A stretch of DNA of 43,665 nucleotides, taken from NCBI GenBank assembly GCA_910587545.1, contig CAJUMI010000011.1, positions 1-43,665 of the forward strand, given 5' to 3'. The notes beneath the pieces are model-generated. The model was not told where the DNA came from, searched no databases, and saw nothing but the letters and a program-made list of their open reading frames with translations. Made by a program: the position numbers and the translations under genes. Numbering within the stretch: position 1 is the stretch's first letter; each line of letters opens with the position of its first letter. This document shows, piece after piece, positions 7,965 through 16,947 of this stretch. This DNA is from an uncultured Muribaculaceae bacterium. GTDB lineage: Bacteria; Bacteroidota; Bacteroidia; Bacteroidales; Muribaculaceae.

Positions 7965-9344
7965 ATGATACATCCGATCAAATCATTTTTCTACTTTTGC
8001 TTCGCCTCTGTTCTCACTGCGAGTGCATGCGCATGCTCGAGCGATGACAACGACGAGCCGACATCCGGAAACACAGATGTCGTCATAACCGTCACCCCGG
8101 AGACAATCACCACTTCAAACGAAGCGCAGGCAACGGAAATCACAATCAGCGCCAACGCAGACTGGAGCATATCGTCTGACGCCACGTGGTGCAAATGTTT
8201 CCCCTCAGGCGGTCTTAAAAACACTGACACAAGCATCACACTGTCCATAGAATCAAATTCAGGCAGCGAAGAACGCACGGCAACTCTGACTGTCACATCA
8301 GGCAAGACCGAAAAAAAGATGACCGTCACGCAGTCACCCTCGCCCACAGTCAAAGTGAACGCCAACGCCCTGAACTTCGGCGCACAAGGCGGATCAACTA
8401 CTTTCACTGTCACATCCAACACCCCGTGGGAACTTACCCCCGCGACCACAGGCTGGTTTACCGTCAGCCCCGAATCCGGAATAGCGGGAGAAACTGAAGT
8501 CACTGTAACCTGCAAGGCCAACGACTCCGATGAGAACCGCACAGCCACAATTATCGTAGCCGGCGAAGGCGACAGCGAAAACGTAAAAATCACCCAATAC
8601 ACCGACGTGATCACAACTCCCGACGGATACACACTCGTATGGAACGACGAGTTCAACACCCCCGACGGCAGCTCGCCCGACCTGTCGAAATGGTACTATG
8701 AGGAATGGGCACCAGGCTACGTGAACAACGAACTGCAACGCTATGTCGCAGGTGCGCTCGGCAACGACAGGACAGCCGAGATCATCGGCGGAGTGCTCAA
8801 CATCACTGCCCGCAAGTCAGGCTCCGAAGTAATATCAGCCCGTCTGAACACCAAGGAGATGTGGACCTACGGCTATTTCGAGGCCCGTCTAAAACTGCCC
8901 AAAGGCAAAGGCACCTGGCCTGCCTACTGGATGATGCCCGCCGACGGAAACAACTGGCCTCACTGCGGCGAGATCGACATCATGGAAGAAGTCGGCACGA
9001 ATCCCAACTACACCTCCTCTTCGATCCACTGCACCGCCTACAACCATACAATAGGCACACAAAAGACAGCCGAGCGCCTGACCCCCGGGGCCGAAGACGA
9101 GTTCCACACCTACGCTCTCGAATGGACCCCCGACTTCATACGCACTTTTGCCGACGGAGTGCAGCTGTTCTACTTCGCCAACGACAAGAAAGGCGATGAG
9201 AACACCTGGCCCTTCGACAAGCCCTTCCACCCGATCCTCAATCTCGCATGGGGCGGCTCATGGGGCGGCATGAACGGCGTAGACGAAAGCGCCCTGCCGA
9301 CCACCTACATGATCGATTATGTAAGAGTGTTTCAGAAATTATAA
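7965..9344 (+). CDS. GH16 endo-beta-glucanase (laminarinase-like) lipoprotein with two BACON domains
   Basis: The 459-aa protein has a lipoprotein signal (Cys22 or Cys24) followed at once by SSDDNDE, the acidic stretch typical of Bacteroidota surface-exported lipoproteins. Two BACON-type beta-sandwich domains come next (about 38-124 and 128-212, each with the ADWSIS / TPWELTP tryptophan motif), then a GH16 domain (about 220-459). The catalytic signature ExDxxE is intact as GEIDIMEE, giving nucleophile Glu336, Asp338 and acid/base Glu341. The start of the domain (LVWNDEFN) and the tail (YMIDYVRVFQ) match laminarinase/lichenase-type GH16. It would cut beta-1,3 or mixed beta-1,3/1,4-glucan at the cell surface to feed the SusC/SusD pair that follows 34 nt later. 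Exact linkage preference cannot be read from sequence. Confidence 0.9.
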   Translation: MIHPIKSFFYFCFASVLTASACACSSDDNDEPTSGNTDVVITVTPETITTSNEAQATEITISANADWSISSDATWCKCFPSGGLKNTDTSITLSIESNSGSEERTATLTVTSGKTEKKMTVTQSPSPTVKVNANALNFGAQGGSTTFTVTSNTPWELTPATTGWFTVSPESGIAGETEVTVTCKANDSDENRTATIIVAGEGDSENVKITQYTDVITTPDGYTLVWNDEFNTPDGSSPDLSKWYYEEWAPGYVNNELQRYVAGALGNDRTAEIIGGVLNITARKSGSEVISARLNTKEMWTYGYFEARLKLPKGKGTWPAYWMMPADGNNWPHCGEIDIMEEVGTNPNYTSSSIHCTAYNHTIGTQKTAERLTPGAEDEFHTYALEWTPDFIRTFADGVQLFYFANDKKGDENTWPFDKPFHPILNLAWGGSWGGMNGVDESALPTTYMIDYVRVFQKL

Positions 9345-9378
9345 TAACCAATAATCATAATTCAACCAAGTATTACCC

Positions 9379-12300
9379 ATGAAAAAATTGCTATGCTTTT
9401 TTCTTGCTCTGACGGTATGCCTCGGCGCTATGGCCAAGGACATCACCGTGAGCGGAACAGTTCTGGGTCGGTCAGACGGCGAACCGCTGATCGGTGCCAG
9501 CGTCACAGTCGAAGGCGTCAAGGACGGTGTACTCACTGATATTGACGGTAATTTCCGTATCAACGCACCCGAAGGAGCCACAATCAAAATTTCTTACGTA
9601 GGCTATAGCCCGGTAAGCATAATTGCCTCCGCAACCGACAACAATGTGACCGTAACCCTCGACGAGGAAACAAACCTGCTCGACGACGTTGTGGTGATCG
9701 GTTACGGCACCCAGAAAAAGAGCGTCGTCACAGCAGCCATCTCAAGCATCGACGAGGACAAACTCGCCACTACTGCTCCCGTCCGTATGGACAACGCCCT
9801 CAAGGGTCTCACATCAGGCGTTACCGTCACCTCAGCGTCAGGCCAGCCCGGCGAAGCAGCCCGTGTGCGTGTCCGCGGTATCGGCACCATCAACAATTCC
9901 GAGCCTCTCTATATCGTCGACGGTATGCCGATCGAGGGCGGTCTCGATTACCTCAACCCTGCCGACATCCAGTCGATCGAAGTGCTCAAGGACGCAGCAT
10001 CGGGTGCGGTCTACGGCGCTCGTGCAGCCAACGGTGTCATCCTCGTCACCACCAAGAGCGGCACCAAAGGCAACGCCAAGATAACTTATGACTTTAACTA
10101 TGGCTGGCAATCAGCCTGGAAACACCGCGATGTGCTCAACGCCACCGACTACGCTGTCATGATGAACGAAGGCTCCATGAACGCCGGCTCGGGCATCCTC
10201 TACGCCAACCCCTACTCTTACGGAGAAGGCTTCGACTGGCAGGACGCAGTGTTCTACGACAATGCCCCGATGATGAACCACCAGGTCAGCATCAGCGGCG
10301 CCACCGAACGCAACAACTACTTCCTCTCGCTCGGCTATTATACCCAGGACGGTATCGTCGGCGGCAACTACAACCGCTCGAACTACGAACGTCTCACTCT
10401 TCGCGCCAACAACATCTACACAGTGTTCGACGAAAGCAAAAATCGCAGCTTCCTCAACAAATTCACCCTGACGGTCAACGCTTCCTATGCGCGCATCAAG
10501 AGCAAGGGCATCTCGACCAACTCGACCTGGGGCACTCCTCTCGGTTCGGCTCTCTCACTGTCGCCGATGCTGACTCCTTACGCCGAAGGTGATATGGCCG
10601 CACAGCAGCTCGCCTACTATGCCAAGAACGCCAACTATATCTCTGAATACAGCGCCGACGGCCGCCTGTTCCTCGTGCCTGAAGCGTTCGGCAACTATCA
10701 GGAAATGGCCAACCCGCTTCAGGAACTCGCACGTAAAGGTAGCCAGGGCTGGAGCCATAAGTTCGTAGGCAACTTCATCGGCGAACTCCAGATCTGGGAC
10801 AATATCAAATATCGCATCAGCTACGGAGCCGACCTCAGTTTCTACGGTGACGACAACTACACACCCCTCTATTTCAACCGCTCCGGTTCATACAGGACAT
10901 TTACCTCGGCAAGCGCCACGAAAAGCCAGAGCACAGTATGGCAGCTCGAAAACACTCTCAGTTGGGAAAAAGATTTCGGCGCGCATCACGTATCGGTTCT
11001 CCTCGGTCAGTCGGCCAAGGCTTCCCGCGGATCCACTCTCCACGGCTCACGCAACCATGTGACCGATCCCAACCGTCCTTACATTGACGCATCGACCGGT
11101 CTTGCCTCCGACGGAGACCAGTCGGCATCCGGAGCTCCCTTTGCCGAAGCCAAACTCGCTTCACTGTTCGCTCGTGTCGGTTATGATTACGACTCGCGCT
11201 ATATGTTCCAGGCAACTGTCCGCCGCGACGGTTCAAGCCGATTCGGTTCAAACAACCACTGGGCTACATTCCCCTCTTTCTCTGTGGGCTGGAACCCTAC
11301 AAGCGAAAAATTCCTCGAAGACCGCCCCACATGGTGGAACTCCACAAAGGTACGCTTCTCCTGGGGTAAAAACGGTAACGAGAACATAGGCGACTTCCTC
11401 TATCTCGCGCTCGCAGCAAGCGGCAACAACGCTATTTTCGGCAAAAACGAAGTTGTCATCAACGGTGTCAAGGCTTCGATCCTGCCCAACAAGAACCTCA
11501 AATGGGAAGAGTCGACCCAGACTGACATAGGTCTAGACTTCGCGTTCCTCGACAATTCGATCAGATTTTCAGTCGACTACTACAAAAAACGCACCTCAGG
11601 CATGCTTATGAACATGAGCGTTCCGGCCTACGTAGGCGAGTCTGTTCCTGTCGGCAACGTCGGAACCATGGATAACTCAGGCGTTGAAATGGAACTCAAC
11701 TTCGTCCGTCGCTTCGGCGACTTCACCGTCAACGTCGGCGGCAACCTCACTTATCTCAAAAACAAGCTCATCGAATACGGCAACGAAGAAGGCTATGCCA
11801 ACTATGATTCGTTCCAGGGCACAGGTACAATCACCCGCGCCGAGAACGGCAAGCCCTTCCCCTTCTTCTACGGCTACAAGACCGCCGGCATCATCCAGAA
11901 CCAGGCAGAGGCTGACGCCTACAACGCAAAATACTCAGGCGGCACATTCTCTGACGCCGTTCCGGGCGACGTACGCTTTGTCGATGTCGACGGCAACGGT
12001 GTGATCAACGAAGAAGACCGCACTGATCTCGGCAAGGGTATGCCCGATTGGACATACGGCATCAATCTCGGCGTACAGTGGAAAGGCATAGCCGTCAACG
12101 CTCTCTTCCAGGGCGTATGGGGCAACCAGATCTTCGACGCCACCCGACGCACCGACGCGCTCGAGTCAAACCTTCCCTCATGGATGCTCGGCCGCTGGAC
12201 CGGCGAAGGCACCTCCGACCGCATTCCCCGCTTCGTCCGTGCAGACAACCGCAACTGGGTATCGTCGGATCTCCTTATCCACGATGGCGCGTACTGCCGT

Positions 12301-12522
12301 CTGAAAAACCTCATGATCAGCTACACCCTGCCTCAGGGACTCACACGCAAGGTATCGGTAGACAACTTCCGCGTCTATGTCGCAGCTGAAAACCTCTTCA
12401 CCTGGACCAAATACCACGGCTTCGATCCCGAAATCTCTTCCGGCGGCACTTCTCTTGGAATCGACTACGGCGTATATCCCCAGGCACGCGTATGGTCAGT
12501 CGGCTTCAATATCGGTTTCTAA
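9379..12522 (+). CDS. SusC-like TonB-dependent outer-membrane transporter (beta-glucan PUL)
   Basis: The 1047-aa protein has a signal peptide (1-19, ending AMA), a carboxypeptidase-D-like N-terminal domain (about 22-95, GTVLGRSDGEPLIGASVTVEG then DIDGNF), a TonB-box-like segment (DDVVVIGYGTQKK, 102-114), and a plug domain with RVRGIGTIN and PLYIVDGMPI. A long barrel follows, ending in the typical aromatic C-terminus (VGFNIGF). It imports oligosaccharides made outside the cell, using proton-motive force through TonB. SusD lies 33 nt downstream. Length and layout are standard for the SusC/RagA family. Confidence 0.95.
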   Translation: MKKLLCFFLALTVCLGAMAKDITVSGTVLGRSDGEPLIGASVTVEGVKDGVLTDIDGNFRINAPEGATIKISYVGYSPVSIIASATDNNVTVTLDEETNLLDDVVVIGYGTQKKSVVTAAISSIDEDKLATTAPVRMDNALKGLTSGVTVTSASGQPGEAARVRVRGIGTINNSEPLYIVDGMPIEGGLDYLNPADIQSIEVLKDAASGAVYGARAANGVILVTTKSGTKGNAKITYDFNYGWQSAWKHRDVLNATDYAVMMNEGSMNAGSGILYANPYSYGEGFDWQDAVFYDNAPMMNHQVSISGATERNNYFLSLGYYTQDGIVGGNYNRSNYERLTLRANNIYTVFDESKNRSFLNKFTLTVNASYARIKSKGISTNSTWGTPLGSALSLSPMLTPYAEGDMAAQQLAYYAKNANYISEYSADGRLFLVPEAFGNYQEMANPLQELARKGSQGWSHKFVGNFIGELQIWDNIKYRISYGADLSFYGDDNYTPLYFNRSGSYRTFTSASATKSQSTVWQLENTLSWEKDFGAHHVSVLLGQSAKASRGSTLHGSRNHVTDPNRPYIDASTGLASDGDQSASGAPFAEAKLASLFARVGYDYDSRYMFQATVRRDGSSRFGSNNHWATFPSFSVGWNPTSEKFLEDRPTWWNSTKVRFSWGKNGNENIGDFLYLALAASGNNAIFGKNEVVINGVKASILPNKNLKWEESTQTDIGLDFAFLDNSIRFSVDYYKKRTSGMLMNMSVPAYVGESVPVGNVGTMDNSGVEMELNFVRRFGDFTVNVGGNLTYLKNKLIEYGNEEGYANYDSFQGTGTITRAENGKPFPFFYGYKTAGIIQNQAEADAYNAKYSGGTFSDAVPGDVRFVDVDGNGVINEEDRTDLGKGMPDWTYGINLGVQWKGIAVNALFQGVWGNQIFDATRRTDALESNLPSWMLGRWTGEGTSDRIPRFVRADNRNWVSSDLLIHDGAYCRLKNLMISYTLPQGLTRKVSVDNFRVYVAAENLFTWTKYHGFDPEISSGGTSLGIDYGVYPQARVWSVGFNIGF

Positions 12523-12555
12523 TCTTTACATCCGGAATTCTAAAAAAACTGAATA

Positions 12556-14073
12556 ATGAAAACTTTATATATTTCCGCTGCGCTGTCTATTGCAATGATG
12601 AGTACAGCCTGCTCTGACTCATTTCTCGAGGTAAATTCTCCGACACAGCAGCCCATTGAAGAATACTTCAGCACCGACGCTCACATTCAGGAAGCAGTGG
12701 TCGCCGCTTACGATCCCCTGCACTGGCCCGACTGGGCGATGGACGAATACAACCCGCTGCATATCATGTCGGACATCATGGCCGATGACCTCTGGATCGG
12801 CGGTTCGGACAAGAACGACAATGCCAACTGGCACCGCATGATGAATTTCGAGGCTCAGCCCAATGCCGTGATCTCAGGCATCTGGACCGATGCCTACAGC
12901 GGCGTGAAGCGTTGCAACGACGTGATCTACTACATGAACGAATTTGACGTTTCCGATCTCACCCCCGATCGCGCGGCCGATTACGAAGCTCAGGTGCGTG
13001 TGCTCCGCGTCTACTATTACAGCTGGCTCTGGAAATTCTGGGGCAACGTGGTCTACTTCGAGCAGAACTTCGACGGCGCCCCCTATCTCGGCACACAATA
13101 CTCAGCCGACGAGATCTACAAATTCATGATCGAGGATCTCGAAGGCGCTATCGCTCTCGACAAACTCCCGATGAAGGAAAGCGACGAGAATGTCGGCCGC
13201 GTGACCAAGGCCATGGCCTATATGCTCTACGCCGAGATCGTCATGTACCAGAACGATGAGACCCGCTTTGCCAAGGCTCTCGAATATATGAACGAGATCA
13301 TCAACTGCGGTCTCTATGATCTCAATCCCGACTACACCAAGATCTTCCGTACCGAAGGCGAATGGACCGAAGAATCAATCTTCGAAGTAAACTATACCGA
13401 CGATAATGCCATACGCAGCTGGGACGGTCCGCTTGCCGCAGGCGGCACAGTGCTCCCCACTCTGATCAGCCCCAACGGCTGGCCTTCGGGAGCCGACGGC
13501 CACGAAGACGGATGGGGTTTCTGCCCGGTGCGTCAGGAAACTTATGACCGCTATGCAGCCGGCGACGTACGCCGCGATGCCACCTGCTGGAATGCTGCCG
13601 CCGCAGGCGAGTCCTACAACGCCCGCTATCAGGACACCGGCCTCTTCCTCGAGAAATATGCCGCCCATACTGGCGACAATGCCCGCCAGAAAGCAGACGC
13701 CCAGCTCAACTGGAACAACAATCTCCGCATCTACCGCTTCTCCGAGACTCTGCTCAACGCAGCCGAACTCCTCGTGCGCGGCACGGCAGGCACAGGCAGT
13801 GCGCAGTCATATCTCGACCGCGTCCGCTCACGCGCAGGCCTCTCTTCGATCAGCGCAACTCTCGACAACATCATCGAGGAACGTCACCTCGAATTTGTCG
13901 GCGAAGGCAAACGCTACTGGGATCTTATCCGCACAGGCAAGGCTGCCACAGTACTCGTCCCTGACGAATATGACTACCGCACCAACGCGTGGACTCCCGC
14001 CAAGAAGCATCTGCCGATCCCGCAGTCTGAGATGGACAAGGCTCTCGGCACTCTCACTCAAAATCCTTATTAA
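12556..14073 (+). CDS. SusD/RagB-like surface glycan-binding lipoprotein (beta-glucan PUL)
   Basis: The 505-aa lipoprotein (STAC lipobox, Cys19, then SDSFLE) shows the SusD pattern: an early SPTQQPIEEYFST, helical TPR-like segments (AYMLYAEIVMYQND), and the C-terminal RLSETLL-type helix seen here as YRFSETLLNAAELLVRG. It continues with DRVRSRAGL, IIEERHLEFVGEGKRYWDLIRTGKA and KHLPIPQSEMD. It caps the SusC barrel and binds the incoming glycan. It lies 33 nt after susC and 27 nt before the next lipoprotein gene, so it is in the same operon. Confidence 0.94.
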   Translation: MKTLYISAALSIAMMSTACSDSFLEVNSPTQQPIEEYFSTDAHIQEAVVAAYDPLHWPDWAMDEYNPLHIMSDIMADDLWIGGSDKNDNANWHRMMNFEAQPNAVISGIWTDAYSGVKRCNDVIYYMNEFDVSDLTPDRAADYEAQVRVLRVYYYSWLWKFWGNVVYFEQNFDGAPYLGTQYSADEIYKFMIEDLEGAIALDKLPMKESDENVGRVTKAMAYMLYAEIVMYQNDETRFAKALEYMNEIINCGLYDLNPDYTKIFRTEGEWTEESIFEVNYTDDNAIRSWDGPLAAGGTVLPTLISPNGWPSGADGHEDGWGFCPVRQETYDRYAAGDVRRDATCWNAAAAGESYNARYQDTGLFLEKYAAHTGDNARQKADAQLNWNNNLRIYRFSETLLNAAELLVRGTAGTGSAQSYLDRVRSRAGLSSISATLDNIIEERHLEFVGEGKRYWDLIRTGKAATVLVPDEYDYRTNAWTPAKKHLPIPQSEMDKALGTLTQNPY

Positions 14074-14100
14074 TCCAACTCTTTTGACATTTATCTCATC

Positions 14101-15486
14101 ATGAAAAAGATAATGAAAAGTATGGCGGCGGCAGCGTATGTGGCTCTCATGAGCCTCTCAGCCGCCTGCTCGGCCGACAAATTCGACGGTGTCGATCCTA
14201 ACGGTCGTCCCGACGCAAACGAAATCGACGCCACCGTGACCGTCGACCAGGAGACCAATACCTACACCCTCACGCTCAACAATAAAGGATACTATCCTTT
14301 CTGGACAGTCAACGTCGGACGCAATCCCAAGACATCGACACTCAACGGCTTCTCGGGCGTGATCGCCGAAGCCGGCACCTATCAGGTCGAAGTACGCATG
14401 GGCAACCGCAACGGTCTGTCGGAAGGCTCGAAAGTATATGACATAGTCATCGAAAAGAGCCTCGGAGGTGACTTATTCAAAGGCTTCAACTACGATTTCG
14501 AACACAATTTATGGAAAAACTGTAACATAACCGCGGTTAACTACTTCTTTGCCAACAACGACTGGGGAGGCATAGAGATTCCGAGCATGGATCCGACAAA
14601 GAACGAAGGATTCTCGTTCATCTTCCCCGCCGACCAGGGCACACAGCAGTGGCAGGCTCAGGTGCACATGACGACCGATATCTGCACTACGGCAGACAAA
14701 CACTACGACTTCTCCATCTTCCTGCAGTCGGCCGAAGCCCATCCCGGTGTGACGGTGAAACTTCACCCCGACGGTGACGACGGCACATTCTACTGCGAGA
14801 AGAAAGTAGCCCTCGAGGCCGGCATAGGCAAATGCTTCTTCCTCTCCGACATGGAAGGCATCGACATGACCAACATGGTTCTCACCCTCGACTTCGCCGG
14901 CGGCACTCCCGGAACAGAAATGACAGTGAGCAACGTGGTGTTCAAAGACCACGCTTTCGACGACGGCACCGTTCTGCCCCCCTCAATAGAGTTTGACGAC
15001 ACACGTAACCTGTTCAACGGCTTCTCAATGGTTCACATGACCACTTGGTTTGCCAACAAAGACTGGAACGCTGACGCCATCAGCCAGCCTACAGTCACCC
15101 CGACAGACGACGGCTACTTCTTCACCATGCCCGAAGGCGTGGGCGCAGACCAGTGGCAGGGTCAGGTTCACTTCTGGACCGATGTCAAGACCGTCGCCGA
15201 CAAGCACTACGACTTCTGCGTGACCTTCACCTCTACCGAAGATCATCCCGGCGTGACGATCAAGCTTCAGAAGGGCGACAGCCTCGGCGAGGATGGCGAT
15301 ACCGACGACAACGTATTCTTCTGTCTCGACAAAGTGGTGCTGACGGCCAATGTACCTTACACCTACTATTTCGAGGACCTCACCGGCATCGACACCAACA
15401 ACATCCAGGTATGCTGTGACTACGCCGGAGGAGTTGCAGGAGCCGAAATCACGGTTTCAAATCTCCACCTTCAGGAGCATCTATGA
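14101..15486 (+). CDS. surface glycan-binding lipoprotein with tandem CBM4-like modules
   Basis: The 461-aa lipoprotein (SAAC lipobox, Cys23) follows susD by 27 nt, the usual place for a PUL accessory binding protein. Residues about 38-118 form a PKD/Ig-like spacer (TVTVDQETNTYTLTLNN, then VIAEAGTYQVEVRMGNRNG). Two related modules of about 155 residues follow (125-284 and 304-460). They share the pattern LFxGF, FANxDW, QWQxQVHxxTD, TADKHYDF, HPGVTxKL and a closing TVSN, which shows internal duplication. The fold is probably a CBM4/9-type beta-sandwich, with the conserved tryptophans (W184 and W352 among them) likely lining the sugar site. It would hold beta-glucan at the surface for GH16. The ligand is inferred from the neighbouring enzymes. 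Confidence 0.8.
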   Translation: MKKIMKSMAAAAYVALMSLSAACSADKFDGVDPNGRPDANEIDATVTVDQETNTYTLTLNNKGYYPFWTVNVGRNPKTSTLNGFSGVIAEAGTYQVEVRMGNRNGLSEGSKVYDIVIEKSLGGDLFKGFNYDFEHNLWKNCNITAVNYFFANNDWGGIEIPSMDPTKNEGFSFIFPADQGTQQWQAQVHMTTDICTTADKHYDFSIFLQSAEAHPGVTVKLHPDGDDGTFYCEKKVALEAGIGKCFFLSDMEGIDMTNMVLTLDFAGGTPGTEMTVSNVVFKDHAFDDGTVLPPSIEFDDTRNLFNGFSMVHMTTWFANKDWNADAISQPTVTPTDDGYFFTMPEGVGADQWQGQVHFWTDVKTVADKHYDFCVTFTSTEDHPGVTIKLQKGDSLGEDGDTDDNVFFCLDKVVLTANVPYTYYFEDLTGIDTNNIQVCCDYAGGVAGAEITVSNLHLQEHL

Positions 15487-15546
15487 TCTCCTGCCTCACA
15501 AAGGATTTCATCATAGGTTTTATTAGATAGATTTTAGGTAAACTTT

Positions 15547-15597
15547 GTGATCGGCAATCAGCCGCATTAAATCACCTGATGCCTGGTTGCCGATCAC
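15547..15597 (+). promoter_or_regulatory. intercistronic hairpin just upstream of the GH5 gene
   Basis: An 11-bp perfect stem, GTGATCGGCAA (15547-15557) with TTGCCGATCAC (15587-15597), closes a 29-nt loop and is followed by TTTCTTT, 11 nt before the GH5 ATG. It could be a leaky terminator that lowers GH5 expression, an mRNA-processing site, or a translation-controlling structure. The near -7 sequence TAAACTTTG at 15539-15547 (three spacer bases instead of two) could alternatively start GH5 transcription here. Confidence 0.55.
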
Positions 15598-15607
15598 TTT
15601 CTTTATT

Positions 15608-16861
15608 ATGAAACGATTGACTTATATCACTGCTCTTGCCGTAGGGGCACTGCTGGCGGCCGCATGCCACCGGCATTCAGACGACCGGGCAGAAACCGCG
15701 ACCGGATTTCTCAAAGTCGACGGACGCGACATCATCACACCCGCAGGTGAAAAATACTACATCCGGGGAACCAATCTCAGCAACTGGCTGAATCCCGAAG
15801 GCTATATGTTCGGCTTTTCCAAAACGAACTCTCCGAGAGCCATCAACGACGCTTTCTGCCAGATCATCGGCCCCGACGCCACAGCCGAGTTCTGGAAGAA
15901 CTTCAAAGACAACTATATCACACGCGCCGACATCGACTTCATCGCGTCGTGCGGTGCCAACACGGTGCGGCTTCCGTTCCACTACAAATTGTTCACCGAC
16001 GAGGACTACATGGGCCTCTCTTCAGCCCAGGACGGCTTCGCACGCATCGACACGCTCGTCGAATGGTGTCGAGACGCCAATCTCCACCTTATTCTCGACA
16101 TGCACGACGCTCCCGGCGGTCAGACCGGCGACAATATCGACGACTCCTACGGCTATCCCTGGCTGATGGTAAGCATAGAGAGCCAGAAGAAATTCTGCGA
16201 CATCTGGCGCAAAATCGCCGGACACTATAAAAACGAGCCTGTGATCCTCGGCTATGAGCTCATCAACGAACCCGTGGCCACCCACTTCGAGGACGAACAG
16301 GATGTGCTCAACACCCACCTCATCGAGGTGATGCGTAAAGGCCTCGCCGCCATACGCGAGGTCGACAGCAATCACATAGTGCTGATCGGTTCGCCGCAGT
16401 GGAACAGCAATTTCAGTCCGCTTGAAGATGTTGACTTCGGCGACGACAACATCATGTACACCTGCCACCGTTACGGGGGTCCGGCGACAGCCGACGCCAT
16501 ACGCAGCTACATCGATTTCCGCGACCGGACCAACAAGCCCATGTATATGGGCGAGATAGGCCACAACACCGACCAATGGCAGGCCGACTTCGTGCAGGCG
16601 ATGAAAGACAATGACATATCCTATACCTTCTGGCCTTACAAGAAATGTGAAAGCTCGTGCATGGCCGGTTTCGCGCTGCCCGAAGGCTGGGAAGAGATCG
16701 TTGCTTTCACAGAGACGTCCCGCATGTCATACGGCGAAATCCGTCAGAACATGCCCGACCGCGAAGCTGCCCGACGCGCTCTCAACCGGTTTGTCGAGAA
16801 CTGCAAATTCGAGAACTGCACACCACAGACGTCCTACATCGCATCTATTGCCCTCAAATAA
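15608..16861 (+). CDS. GH5 family endo/exo-beta-glucanase lipoprotein
   Basis: The 417-aa product is a cellulase-superfamily (GH5) enzyme. The fold markers are all present: IRGTNLSNWL at the start of the barrel, NTVRLPFHY on strand 2-3, LILDMHDAPGGQ (His166), the acid/base in YELINEP (Glu221), CHRYGG, and the nucleophile in MGEIGHN (Glu316). A lipoprotein signal ends at Cys20 (AAAC), followed by HRHSDD, so it is probably anchored in the outer membrane. The open frame reaches a TTG at 15587 inside a hairpin stem, but the ATG at 15608 gives a clean lipoprotein signal and is the start. It is last in the PUL, 121 nt after the binding-protein gene, and a terminator follows. DMHDAPGGQ resembles GH5 subfamilies acting on beta-1,3 or mixed-linkage glucans, in keeping with GH16; the subfamily is not certain. 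Confidence 0.88.
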   Translation: MKRLTYITALAVGALLAAACHRHSDDRAETATGFLKVDGRDIITPAGEKYYIRGTNLSNWLNPEGYMFGFSKTNSPRAINDAFCQIIGPDATAEFWKNFKDNYITRADIDFIASCGANTVRLPFHYKLFTDEDYMGLSSAQDGFARIDTLVEWCRDANLHLILDMHDAPGGQTGDNIDDSYGYPWLMVSIESQKKFCDIWRKIAGHYKNEPVILGYELINEPVATHFEDEQDVLNTHLIEVMRKGLAAIREVDSNHIVLIGSPQWNSNFSPLEDVDFGDDNIMYTCHRYGGPATADAIRSYIDFRDRTNKPMYMGEIGHNTDQWQADFVQAMKDNDISYTFWPYKKCESSCMAGFALPEGWEEIVAFTETSRMSYGEIRQNMPDREAARRALNRFVENCKFENCTPQTSYIASIALK

Positions 16862-16882
16862 CCATCACCACCACACTGCAAA

Positions 16883-16916
16883 AAACCGGAAAGATTCGTT
16901 CTCTCCGGTTTTTTTG
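16883..16916 (+). terminator. Rho-independent terminator ending the beta-glucan PUL
   Basis: An 8-bp stem, AAACCGGA (16883-16890) with TCCGGTTT (16904-16911), encloses a 13-nt loop and runs into a T-tract. It lies 21 nt after the GH5 stop. Confidence 0.85.
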
Positions 16917-16918
16917 TT

Positions 16919-16926
16919 TATTTTTG
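16919..16926 (+). promoter_or_regulatory. -7 element for the acyltransferase-like gene
   Basis: TATTTTTG fits TAnnTTTG and directly follows the PUL terminator. Transcription would start near 16933, shortly before the GTG at 16948, which supports that unusual start codon. Confidence 0.45.
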
Positions 16927-16947
16927 CCTCGTGATTATATTTACCTT

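Noticed and set aside
15587..15607. TTG start seven codons upstream of the GH5 ATG
   Set aside because: It lies in the 3' arm of a hairpin and would add MPITFFI ahead of a complete lipoprotein signal.
16657..16947. N-terminal extension of the acyltransferase-like gene into GH5
   Set aside because: It would be read through a Rho-independent terminator and upstream of the likely promoter, with Arg/His-rich shadow sequence.
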